DNA from: Chrysopilus asiliformis
Taxonomy: Eukaryota; Arthropoda; Insecta; Diptera; Rhagionidae
Reading direction: 5' to 3'
Assembly (NCBI GenBank): GCA_964034945.1
Contig: OZ035961.1
Coordinates: 65,006,031 to 65,070,030 of the forward strand
DNA: 64,000 nt
The position numbers and the translations under genes are program-made. Within the stretch, counting starts at the first letter, position 1; each line of letters begins with the position of its first letter. This document shows positions 22,971 through 32,597 of the stretch, one piece after another. The notes beneath the pieces were generated by a model. That model saw nothing but the letters and a program-made list of their open reading frames with translations. It did not search any database and was not told where the DNA came from.

Positions 22971-23184
22971 TAGCCATTTTTTGTATAAGAAAATCATGTG
23001 CTGCTCAGGAATTCAAACCTTAATATGCATATTGACTTATTTGAAATTTACTGTTTATTAGCATATATTTTCGAAATTTCAGGTTGAAAAATATATAGGT
23101 ATAAATACACGACAATATAATTATTACCTTACATATATTATTGTTTTCATTTCTGTTGGCAATCCCCAATGACTGCAGTTTTTT

Positions 23185-23303
23185 ATTACTTAATTTATCT
23201 TTAAAATTTATATTCTTACTACTGAATAAGTGTAAACTACATCGCGCCAGGTACGGGTTCAATTCTGACCGGTGGCAAAATTTTTTTTTTTTTTTTTTTT
23301 TTT
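23185..23303 (+). repeat. tRNA-like SINE unit, third copy
   Basis: TGTAAACTACATCGCGCCAG followed by TACGGGTTCAATTCTGACC and a 20-plus T-run. The B box is clear; the A box is degraded. Confidence 0.5.
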
Positions 23304-23342
23304 GAAATTGAGTCTTTATTGGAATAAGTGAAAACCATCTGC

Positions 23343-23640
23343 TCTATATATAAAATCGTTTAACCTGACGCCCAGCCCAAACCCTTGAAGATAGAGACTT
23401 GAAACTTTCAGAATATGTCCCAACCATCGAGATTTTTCGAAATTTTAGCGCTAAGGGGGTGAACGGGGGGTAAAGTGGGTTTGGGTATTTTTAAACCGTG
23501 ATTTTCTCCATGAATCCTGCTCAATAGGAGGCTGACAAGTATCACTCGGGGGTTTTTGAGGTCGCTGATCCCGAATCCGGTGTTAGATTTTCAAAATTCA
23601 AAACGGAAGGTCCTGTAAGGATAATGCAAATGCAAGAAAT
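23343..23640 (+). mobile_element. Helitron-like fragment ending in a GGATAAC monomer
   Basis: TCTATATATAAAATCGTTTA, a GAGACTTGAAACTTTCAGAA segment, then at 23,545-23,640 the shared monomer (GAGGTCGCTGATCCCGAATC, GGAAGGTCCTGTAAGGATAA). The order of 5' end then monomer is as in the complete element at 44,604. Confidence 0.55.
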
Positions 23641-23705
23641 AACTTTTAGAAAATTATCTTTAGATGTGTCCATTTTACTTTTCCCCCAATTTTTAATAAT
23701 ATTTT

Positions 23706-23810
23706 ACTAGATGCAGACCCATCGTTGTCGGGCTAAAGTTTTTTTTGCACAAAAAACTTCCAGAAATAACTTTTAGAAAATAAACGTGTTCGCTTCAAGA
23801 CTTTCGGTTT
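23706..23810 (-). mobile_element. Helitron-like 3' end fragment
   Basis: On the minus strand it ends CAACGATGGGTCTGCATCTAG followed by T, a CTRR terminus like 8826 and 45,139. Confidence 0.6.
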
Positions 23811-24147
23811 TGAATTTTAAAACTCTAATACCCAATTAGTTTTTCCAGCCTCCTCATGGGCAAGCTAACTTCAGTCATAAAATATTATCATCACGGACAA
23901 TGGTGAAAATCTGATCAAAATCGTTTTCGGTTTATAATTAGTGTCTCTATTTTTGTTTTAAACAGTTTTCACATACAAAAAAAAACACAAAAATCACAAA
24001 GAAAAAAATTTGTTTTAACTAAATGAAAAAAAAAATTAAATTAAAAAAACAAAACCTTGGCACCAGCAACCCTGGCTTCGAGCATGGCTATTTTACCCCT
24101 TCATTAAACGCCCAGCTGCGATCCGTGTTGTTAAGATCGAAGACTCA

Positions 24148-24283
24148 TCTATATATTTAAAAGGCAAAGCGATTTTGTATGTATTTCTTTCGACACAGCT
24201 CCAGCTTAGAATCGATTTTCATTATTCTTTTTTTTAAAGGAAAGCTCTCTATCTGTAGATGTGTCCACTTTACTTTTTTCCCA
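24148..24283 (+). mobile_element. Helitron-like 5' end fragment, duplicate of 22,116
   Basis: A|TCTATATATTTAAAAGGCAA, followed by the same 130 bp as at 22,116 and then by another TCTATATAATAAAAACTG start at 24,284. It looks like Helitron ends stacked in tandem. Confidence 0.6.
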
Positions 24284-24397
24284 TCTATATAATAAAAACT
24301 GTAAGGGGGACAATTTTTGTAATTTTGGATTTTCTCAAAAATATTGGCATACATTGATGTATTTGGTCGTATAATACTGATGCCAAAAATGACATTT

Positions 24398-24800
24398 TTA
24401 TACCCGTATGGTGAAACCAAAGGGTATATTAACTTTGCCTTACCGTTTGTAACGCCAAGACCCCGTCACCACACATAAAAATGTATTACACCAGTGTGTT
24501 TAGAATGATAAACAAAATTGATTTTTGCATGTCCGTCTGTGGCGCGGATTGCGGGCGCACGGATTGAGCTAGAGACTTGAAATGTTGTGCAGATCCGTTT
24601 TTCGCAAAATGCGAGCTAAGATCGTTAATGAACAAAAATGAACCATACATCAAAATCCTATTGGAACAAATTTTAAAAAATCTTATTGGAAAGTTTGACT
24701 TCAAACTGGAATTTTGATACAACTGTTCGAATTTTGATAGGAATATCACTATACGAGTTTCTAATAATTGCCAGACTGGCAATTATAGGTTTTGTTATGC
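24398..24800 (+). mobile_element. INE-1/DINE-1-like Helitron relic with core deletion
   Basis: TATACCCGTATGGTGAAACC at the left and AGACTGGCAATTATAGGTTT at the right. The GTCC/GTCT tract is reduced to one unit, and the segment from the GGTACCCCCC block to the ACAAAAGTTATTTAGG block is deleted (AAAAATGAACCATACATCAA joins them). Confidence 0.88.
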
Positions 24801-24804
24801 TTAA

Positions 24805-25122
24805 AATTTATGTTTGTCCGTCCGTCTGTATGTCGGTCGGTATTTCTGTCTGTTTGACTGAATGTTTGTTCCGGCATCACGCAAAAACGGCGCGGCCGAT
24901 TTTGATCAAACTTTGCACACAGGTACAGTTATTGACAGAATAAGGGATCTGATTATTTTTGATGTCAATCCCCGTTTCTTCTGATATCTCTTACTCAAGG
25001 GTGTCGAATCCAGTTTAATAGCAACCCCTTTCCCTCTCTTGAAACCTCTTTATGCGCTTAAGGGTTTCGGATCCGATTTTCACCATGAGAGAGGTCAGCC
25101 CGCAGGGAAAATTTCCTTTTTA
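24805..25122 (+). repeat. DINE-like fragment of another family
   Basis: TTTGTCCGTCCGTCTGTATG then CGGCGCGGCCGATTTTGATC and AAACTTTGCACACAGGTAC, the usual sequence after the microsatellite in DINE-type repeats. No end could be defined. Confidence 0.45.
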
Positions 25123-25130
25123 TGTATAGC

Positions 25131-25634
25131 TAACGATGGTATCTTTTTTCGGACAAAAAACAGTATATTTCACCTAAAAATTTAAAAAAGCAGTAAATCG
25201 ATTTGAAAAAACAGTATTTTTCGCAGTATAAATTTTAATCAATGAAAATTGGTGTCTTTGCTTTTAATTTCGACATTTTTATTCTTTTAAATTAACAATG
25301 GAAAGCAAAATCAAAGTAACGCGTTCTGAAGAAGGATGAATAATGACAAGACAGTAATCGATGGGGAAAGGAAGGAGCGAATCTATATGACATGTTGCCA
25401 TCAATACTTCGCTGTTCGTCGTTTGAATGTATTTACACTTGCCATGTGTTGCCACTGTTTTGTGTTGCCACTGACGTTTTGCATTGCTATTAATAAATTT
25501 GAATTTCGAAACGTTAAAGAATTAAAGTTTTCTGAGTATTTAAATACAGTATTTTGGGGAAAAAAGCAGTAATGCAGTATTGGAGTCTGAAAAACAATAT
25601 AATACTGCGAAAAACAGTATAGATACCATCGTTA
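25131..25634. mobile_element. hAT-type MITE
   Basis: Inverted ends TAACGATGGTATCT and AGATACCATCGTTA, flanked on both sides by TGTATAGC (25,123-25,130 and 25,635-25,642), an 8-bp duplication. At 504 bp it is non-autonomous. The 78-codon frame inside is not recognised as transposase. Confidence 0.9.
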
Positions 25635-25800
25635 TGTATAGCCCACATGAATTAAAAAGAATAACATTTCTCACAATATTGTCTTTCCCCGTGTGGATAA
25701 CCAACTTTTACCGTTATTGAATATATTGTAAGTAAACAGTACGATTTTGTAATACATCGTTGGGTCACAAAGAAAAATGTCTCTAAAAAAATTCCCCTTT

Positions 25801-26353
25801 TTATACCCGTATGGTGAAACCAAAGGGTATATTAACTTTGCCTTACCGTTTGTAACGCCAAGATCCCGTCATCACACACAAAAATGAATTACACCAGTGT
25901 GTTTAAAATGATAAAAAAAATTGAATTTTGCATGTCCGTCCGTCTGTCTGTCTGTCTGTCCGTCCGTCTGTCTGTGGCGCGGATTGCAGGCGCACGGATT
26001 GAGCTAGAGACTTGAAATTTTGCGCAGATCCGTTTTTCGTAAAATGCGAGGCTAAGTTCGTTAATGGGCAAAAATGGCAAAAATGGGGTACCCCCCATAC
26101 GAACTAAAACGATTTTTGCAAATATCTCAAAAACGGTGCATCTTATCAAAAAAATCCAAGAACAAAAGTTATTCAGGATATTATTCTACATAAAACTCCC
26201 ATACATCAAAATCCGATTGGAACAAATTTTAAAAAATCTTATTGGAAAGTTTGACTTCATAGTGGAATTTTGATAAAACTGTTCGCCATTCACTTAAATC
26301 ACCATACGGGTTGTCAATAATTGCCAGATTGGCAATTATAGCTTTTGTTATGT
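25801..26353 (+). mobile_element. INE-1/DINE-1-like Helitron relic, full length
   Basis: All parts are present: TATACCCGTATGG start, GTCCGTCCGTCTGTCTGTCT core at 25,936, CACCATACGGGT, hairpin and TTTTGTTATGTT end. Its 3' region reads GTTCGCCATTCACTTAAATC, marking the second subfamily. Confidence 0.92.
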
Positions 26354-26542
26354 TTTGGGTTAACTATATGCATTTGAGTCGAGGCCGAAGGCCGAGTAAA
26401 GAGGAAGGCGAGAGCTGAAATATATTTAAATAATTTTACGTAACATCTACATACATCAAATTCCAACAATTCAAGCGCGAGGGGCGAGGCCGACCTGCGG
26501 AAGGGGGATGAACCGCGAAGCGGTTCGGGGCGCAGCCCCTAG
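26354..26542 (+). mobile_element. Helitron 3' terminus with GC-rich hairpin
   Basis: GCGAGGGGCGAGGCCGACC, then GAACCGCGAAGCGGTTC (a perfect stem), GGGGCGCAGCCCCTAG and T. Hairpin plus CTAG|T is the diagnostic 3' end of Helitrons. The GC-rich hairpins contrast sharply with the AT-rich surroundings. Its 5' end is uncertain; 24,148 or 24,284 are candidates. Confidence 0.8.
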
Positions 26543-26861
26543 TATTTATCATACTACAAGTATGTTAGTTTTTGTCAAAAAAGTAAAAAACCAAAAAAAA
26601 CAAATTTTAAAAATGTCACTGTTTTGGTAATTTCCGGCTAGTATTTTTTTTTTTAAATACGATATGTTAAGGTTACTTAATAAACTGACACCTGAAGAAC
26701 ATTTTCCTCTCAAATAAATCGTTTGGAAAACTTCAAATATAATTATTATTGCACAATATTATTGCACAGGTCATGAAAAACAAATCTTTCTTTGTTTAGA
26801 TTTATAAAATTTATTTGCTCCTCTAATATCTTATCTTACATAAAAAAGCAAGGTGTGAGAT

Positions 26862-27968
26862 GACGTGGATCTGCCTACAACGATCGCCAATAGATATTTA
26901 AGTAAGAAATTTTAGTGAAAAGGAAACTAAAGAAACAATGTGATTGACCGTAATGTTACATTTAGACCTGCCTTACACGTTCAATATTTTTGCTTCAATA
27001 TATTGAAGGGTATTCAAAATCGTATGGATCGCTTTAAAATTTTTTGTTTCAATATAGTCCTTACACTTTCAATATATTGAACACAACCCAAAATATTGTT
27101 CAATATATTGAACGTATAAGGTGCCCATTACGGGGTGTGCCTTTCCGTTTGGTGAATTTTGGCATCTTGTACCTAAAAATCAAATTTCACTTGCAACACA
27201 ACGAACAAATGTTTAATTCTAAAATGTAATAGGGCATTTTCATAAATATACTCGGAAGTTGCGCAAATTGCACAAAACATTTTCTTCCATCTCCCCGTAA
27301 TACTTAGTTGTTCATTAATTTGCGAAAGTAAACTAACTAAACGAATAACATATAACTGGGTTTATTATTATCAAAATCTTTTGTGTTATTTGAAGAACTT
27401 GCATTCATGAAAACGCCCATAGATGAAAAACAAATAAAAATCAAAATAAAATAAAATCACACGATAAAAACAACAAAATAATTTCAATTTACAGCAACTA
27501 AAATCTTAAATACAATCCGCCTGCTCACACAACTCGTATACAGAAATTAAAGGAAACACTGGGCAATCAAAAGAAACAATCAAGTAAAAAGAATTAAAAG
27601 CTTTCACTCAACCTCAACATACTTCGTCGTGTTCTCTTTCCTGTGCCTCTTCCAAATATTCAATACCAATACCACAAAGAAAACATAAAAAGAGTATAAA
27701 TGTGAAATCTGTACTACAAGCAGCAAACACAGCATAACAGCGGCAGTGAAAATTTAGATTTTGATTCTTAAAAAGATAATTGAACATAGTTTAACAAAAC
27801 AAAATACCCTAAACAATGCTTTAATGTAGGCCGGATCTTATAACACAGTTTCTGTTCGGATGTCACCACAAGCTATCGAGTATCATCGATTGTAAATTTG
27901 TTATCATGGCAGCAAGCCGATTTTCTAATTTGTACCCCCATAACCAAAATCCAAGACGTATCCACGTC
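26862..27968 (+). repeat. Family Y repeat, uninterrupted copy
   Basis: GACGTGGATCTGCCTACAAC to ATCCACGTC. It gives the empty site for the hAT at 3377. Near the start, CAATATATTGAA palindromes repeat four times (26,990-27,115). No coding frame is shared with the other copies. Confidence 0.75.
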
Positions 27969-28513
27969 AAAACACCGAACGCAATCACCCATAATTAAGT
28001 GCAAGTGCATTTTCTTTACGAATGGCCACAAATGCATATAATTTCTTTTAATTTTGCAACCCGTAAACTAATTTCACTAACAAGCAAAGGTCGTCAAGTG
28101 TCCCTCTCCGATTTGAATGATTTTTGGATATGTTGTAGGGGGTCGCAAAATAAGAGACACGTATTTTTTTATAGCGGCTAATTTCCATATTTAGGGGGTA
28201 AAATGAACCGTTAAAATTACCCTATTTTTCGATTTTTGGCAAAAAATCATAGCAATAGACTACGTATCGACCTGAAATTTTACAGGGATGTGTAAATTGG
28301 TGAGAAAACTCGACCCTGAACAAAAAAAAAATTTCCACCCCACCAAAAATTTTCCCCCCGCTCCAAAATCGGTTATTTTACCCTATAGCGCTAAATTGAG
28401 TGGCACGATTTTTGTGAAATTTTGTATCTAGTTATGGTTTTTAATTCTAAAATCGACCTGTTTTTGGATTTTTCCAATTAACGAGGTTTTGATGCCGATA
28501 TCCCTTTTTAATG

Positions 28514-28770
28514 CGGTTTTTTTTCCGCTTTTCCAAAAATTTACAGCACGTTTTTTATATTCATCTGGAACATGATCTAAATTTAATTCTTTACCTTGCA
28601 AATTTTCTCCTGATATCAAATACTCTTCAGTATTTGATAAGGTTTTATCAGAGTCGAAGTCTAAAAATTCGTCTTCCTCGATATGATATGCTGGATCTAT
28701 TTGGCTTTGAATGATTAGATCATATATAAGATTTTTTACTTGAATTTCTGCTTCAGTTATTGGAGAGTTT
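28514..28770 (-). pseudogene. Acidic-to-basic open stretch inside the long-TIR element
   Basis: The minus strand is open for about 85 codons from the INE-1-like insertion leftwards. Blocks are SPITEAEIQVKNLIYDLIIQ, HIEEDEFLDFDSDKT and LNLDHVPDEYKKRAVNFWKS, the last reading into the left inverted repeat. The YKKRAVNFW pattern is reminiscent of helix-turn-helix starts of some DNA-transposon proteins, but I cannot name a family. The insertion at 28,773 cuts it. A transposase N-terminal remnant is the likeliest reading. Confidence 0.4.
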
Positions 28771-28772
28771 TT

Positions 28773-29171
28773 TTATACCCGTATGGTGAAACCAAAGGGT
28801 ATATTAACTTTGCCTTACCGTTTGTAACGCCAAGATCCCGTCATCACACACAAAAATGAATTACACCAGTGTGTTTAGAATGATAAAAAAAATTGAATTT
28901 TGCATGTCCGTCCGTCTGTCTGTCCGTCTGTCTGTCCGTCTGTCTGTCCGTGGAAATGTTTTTCGCGAATATCTCAAAAACGGTGCATCCTATCAAAAAA
29001 AAATATGATTCTACATAAAACTCCCATACATCAAAATCCGATTGGTACAAGTTTTAAAAAAATCTTATTGGAAAATTTGAATTCAAATGAAATTTTGATA
29101 CGCCGTTCAATTAAATCACCATACGGGTTTTCAATAATTGCCAGATTGGCAATTATAGCTTTTGTTATGTT
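28773..29171 (+). mobile_element. INE-1/DINE-1-like Helitron relic, core deletion
   Basis: TATACCCGTATGGTG start, GTCCGTCCGTCTGTCTGTCC core, loss of the GCGCGGATTGCGGGCGCACG and GGTACCCCCC blocks, and the usual hairpin end. It is inserted in the interior of the long-TIR element. Confidence 0.9.
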
Positions 29172-29260
29172 TGTTTACTGGTATCAAATTCTTTTAACAA
29201 CAAAGAAATCACGTTAAAAGGATTAACTGACATAATTAAAATAATTTATATAAAAATTAT

Positions 29261-29437
29261 GACAGTCCAAGAACTTATTGCATTAAATTCTTTTAACAAC
29301 AAAGAAATCACTTTTGCATTATATGCAACGCGAGCAATCCCCCATATACAAGCTAGTCTTTCATCACAAATGCTTGGAGCTGCGCATGATCGAATGCATG
29401 CAAAGCTGCTCCAAATATCAATCGGTTGAATATAAAA
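29261..29437 (+). CDS. Short open frame of 58 codons in the long-TIR element
   Basis: ATG at 29,261 (MTVQELIALNSF...) runs to TGA at 29,435-29,437, with a balanced composition (ARAIPHIQASLSSQMLGAA, HDRMHAKLL) unlike its AT-rich flanks. The upstream 25 bp (AAATTCTTTTAACAACAAAG) is a direct duplicate of the start of the frame. The family is not recognised; it could be an exon or remnant of the element's protein, or chance. Confidence 0.3.
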
Positions 29438-30100
29438 GCCGATATTATGTTTGTTATGTAATTTATTGTCGGAAATCTGTATTTTCGAACAAAACGGAAA
29501 TAAAGAATATACGAAAAATAAATCCGAAAACACTATTTTACCTATTTTTACTTATAAACCAACATGTCTACCAATTTTGAACGAAATCGGAGATGGACGA
29601 AAAAATGTTAGTCGGTTGAACAATTTCCATACAGGTATTTTGCATACAAAACCTTACCGCATAAAAAAAGGGATATCGGCATCAAAACCTCGTTAATTGG
29701 AAAAATCCAAAAACAGGTCGATTTTAGAATTAAAAACCATAACTAGATACAAAATTTCACAAAAATCGTGCCACTCATTTTAGCGCTATAGGGTAAAATA
29801 ACCGATTTTGTAGCGGGGGGAAAATTTTTGGTGGGGTGGAAATTTTTTTTTTGTTCAGGGTCGAGTTTTCTCACCAATTTACACATCCCTGTAATATTTC
29901 AGGTCGATACATAGTCTATTGCTATGAATTTTTGCTAAAAATCGAAAAAATAGGGTAATTTTAACGGTTCATTTTACTCCCTAAATATGGAAATTAGCCG
30001 CTATAAAAAAATACGTGTCTCTTATTTTGCGACCCCCTACAACATATCCAAAAATCATTCAAATCGGAGAGGGACACTTGACGACCTTTGCTTGTAAGTG

Positions 30101-30385
30101 CCGTTTGCACCAACAAAACTTAGTAACTTATGTACAACTTCCCAAAATTTCTACGGTTTTAGTAGGCAGAATTTCTACGGTTTAAGTAGACTAACCACAA
30201 CTTAATTTTGTAAGAATAGTACGCGCAAACGGGCCTAAATATCACTTTGTTCACTAGACTTTACCAGCTATTTATTGCCAATTCCGCTAAATTTTATATT
30301 TTGTGAACTGACAAAAATTAATCTAGCCATTTCACAAAAATTAATCTAGCACAATTTTACTTTACTGGAATCCGAGGGATTGTCA
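30101..30385. other. Short non-coding spacer with a 25-bp tandem duplication
   Basis: AATTTCTACGGTTTTAGTAG and AATTTCTACGGTTTAAGTAG stand side by side (30,148-30,190), and CAAAAATTAATCTAGC occurs twice near 30,313-30,350. No element is recognised. Confidence 0.5.
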
Positions 30386-30806
30386 AACATAACAAAAGCT
30401 ATAACTGCCAATCTGGCAATTATTTATTCATTTATGGTCATTTATTTATCCACTTTGAAGTCAAACTTTCCAAAAGGATTTTTTAAAATTTATTCCAATC
30501 GGATTTTGATGTATGGGAGTTTTATGTAAAATCATATCCTAAATAACTTTTGTTCTTGTACTTTTTTGATAACATGCATCGTTTTTGAGATATTCGCAAA
30601 AAACGTTTTCGTTTGTATGGGGGGTACCCCCCCTAATGGTCCATTTTTGCTCATTAACGAACTTGGCCTCGCATTTTACGAAAAACGGATCCACGCAAAA
30701 TTTCAAGTCTCTGGCTCAATCCGTACGCCCGCAATCCGCGCCACAGACAGACAGACAAACGGACAGACAGACGGACAGACGGACGGACATGCAGAAATTA
30801 ATTATT
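30386..30806 (-). mobile_element. INE-1/DINE-1-like relic lacking its 5' 115 bp
   Basis: AACATAACAAAAGCTATAAC, hairpin, core GACAGACAGACAAACGGACA and GACATGCAGAAATTAATTAT. Instead of the expected 5' end, the sequence jumps to a plus-oriented 5' end at 30,807. Confidence 0.88.
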
Positions 30807-32062
30807 TTTATACCCGTATGCTGAAACCAAAGGGTATATTAACTTTGCCTTACCGTTTGTAACGCCAAGATCCCGTCATCACACACAAAAATGAATTACA
30901 CCAGTATGTTTAGAATGATAAACATAACAAAAGCTATAATTGCCAATCTGGCAATCATTGGAGACCCGTATGGTGATATTCGTATCAAAATTCGAACAGT
31001 TGTACCAAAATTCCACTTTGAAGTCAAACTTTCCAATAAGATTTTTTAAAATTTATTCCCATCGGATTTTGATGTATGGGAGTTTTATGTAGAATCATAT
31101 CCTAAATAACTTTTGTTCTTGCACTTTTTTGATAGGATGCACCGTTTTTGAGAAATTCACAAAAACCGTTTTCGTTCGTATGGGGGGTACCCCCTCTAAT
31201 GGTCCATTTTTGTCCATTAACGAACTTAGCCTCGCATTTTACGAAAAACGAATCTGTGCAAACTTTAAAGTCTCTAGCTCAATCCGTGCGCCCGCAATCC
31301 GCGCCACAGACAGACAGACGGACGGACGGACGGACGGACGGACGGACGGACGGACGGACGGACAGACGGACGGACAGACGGACGGACATGCAAAAATTAA
31401 ATATTTTTATCATTCTAAACACACTGGTGTAATTCATTTTTGTGTGTGATGACGGGATCTTGGCGTTACAAACGGTAAGGAAAATCTAATATACCCTTTG
31501 GTTTCACCATACGGGTATAAAAAAAATTGAATTCCGTCTGTCGGTCCGTCTGTCCGTCTGTGGTGCGGATTGCGGGCGCACGGATTGAGCTAGAGACTTG
31601 AAATTTTGCGCAGATTCGTTTTTCGTAAAATGCGAGGCTAAGTTCGTTCATGGGCAAAAATGGACCATTAGGGGGGGTACCCCCCATACGAACGAAAACG
31701 ATTTTTGCGAATATCTCAAAAACGGTGCATCTTATCAAAAAAGTCCAAGAACAAAAGTTATTTCGGATATGATTCTAAATAAAACTCCCATACATCAAAA
31801 TCCAATTGGAATAAATTTTAAAAAATCTTATAGGAAAGTTTGACTTCAAATTGGAATTTTCGTACAACTGTTCGAATTTTGATACGAATATCACCATACG
31901 GGTCTCCAATGATTGCCAGATAGGCAATTATAGCTTTTGTTATGTTTATCATTCTAAACACACTAGTGTAATTCATTTTTTTGTGTGATGACGGGATCTT
32001 GGCGTTACAAACGGTAAGGCAAAGTTAATATACCCTTTGGTTTCACCATACGGGTATAAAAA
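30807..32062. mobile_element. Palindromic composite of INE-1/DINE-1-like copies
   Basis: Four pieces: a plus 5' end (30,807-30,920), a complete minus copy (30,921-31,520), a plus copy lacking its 5' end (31,521-31,946) and a minus 5' end (31,947-32,062). Both outer ends are TATACCC termini pointing inwards. The junction GAATGATAAACATAACAAAA at 30,920 is repeated inverted at 31,946. The whole can fold into a hairpin with arms of about 550 bp around the 5' end of the complete copy. The GACGGACG core at 31,311-31,385 is unusually pure. Confidence 0.88.
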
Positions 32063-32597
32063 CGCACTTACAAACCTCATAAAAGTGGTTTAAAATGGCC
32101 GCTAACGCCGTTTTCACAATAAATTTTTTGTTTTATTTTTCCACTTGCACTACAACTCACTTTTCTGACAAAAAAAAACTTTAGCTGCAAACCAATTTTA
32201 CTGGAAATTAGAGCGGAAAAACTTTTCAGCTTCACCCCGCTTTTTCCCACCCCACTTCAGCGGTCATTTGAAACCACTTTTATGAGGTCTGTCTAATTTG
32301 GGGTCCTCGGATCCTCGCAATTCGTCGCATTCCGGTAAAGTAAAATTATTCCGAACTCACTTTGTCGGCCAAGAAAAACATAGTAAAATCACGGAAAACA
32401 GTAGTTTATCACTAATATCTAATAATAAATTCGAGTTTGTTAAGCCACGAAATACTTGCACTTATTTTTGGGCGAAAATATATTATAATTTACCTAAAAC
32501 GCGATATAAAATTAAAGTTGCGATTTCCTCCCGACGAAATAAGCGCGAACAATGACAAGTGACTAAAACACCGACTACTTACTCATATATGTTATAG
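32063..32597. other. Unassigned region upstream of a LINE
   Basis: Contains a segment (AAAGTAAAATTATTCCG, 32,335) that is an inverted match to TTTTACTTTACTGGAAT at 30,355. The two may be ends of one older element split by the INE-1-like cluster. The 85-codon frame at 32,298 is not recognised. Confidence 0.4.

Larger units (their letters stand above)
28075..30100. mobile_element. Unclassified transposon with about 440-bp terminal inverted repeats
   Basis: The left arm (28,075-28,513) and right arm (29,663-30,100) are inverted copies that differ at few positions. They begin CACTAACAAGCAAAGGTCG and end CGACCTTTGCTTGTAAGTG. Between them lie about 1150 bp, of which 398 bp is a later INE-1-like insertion (28,773-29,171). 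The interior keeps two coding-looking stretches (see 28,514-28,770 and 29,261-29,437). No clear target duplication was found; the superfamily is unknown. Confidence 0.8.

Noticed and set aside
28075..30100. Interpretation of the long inverted repeats as two independent insertions of one repeat
   Set aside because: The arms end symmetrically with CACTWACAAGC at both outer edges and share their inner edge, as expected for termini of one element.
31129..31449. Pairs of overlapping 80-106-codon frames recurring at many places (ICAKFQVSSSIRAPAIRATD type)
   Set aside because: They are open frames within the INE-1-like elements, present in both orientations and reading frames; the apparent conservation is that of the repeat, not of a protein.
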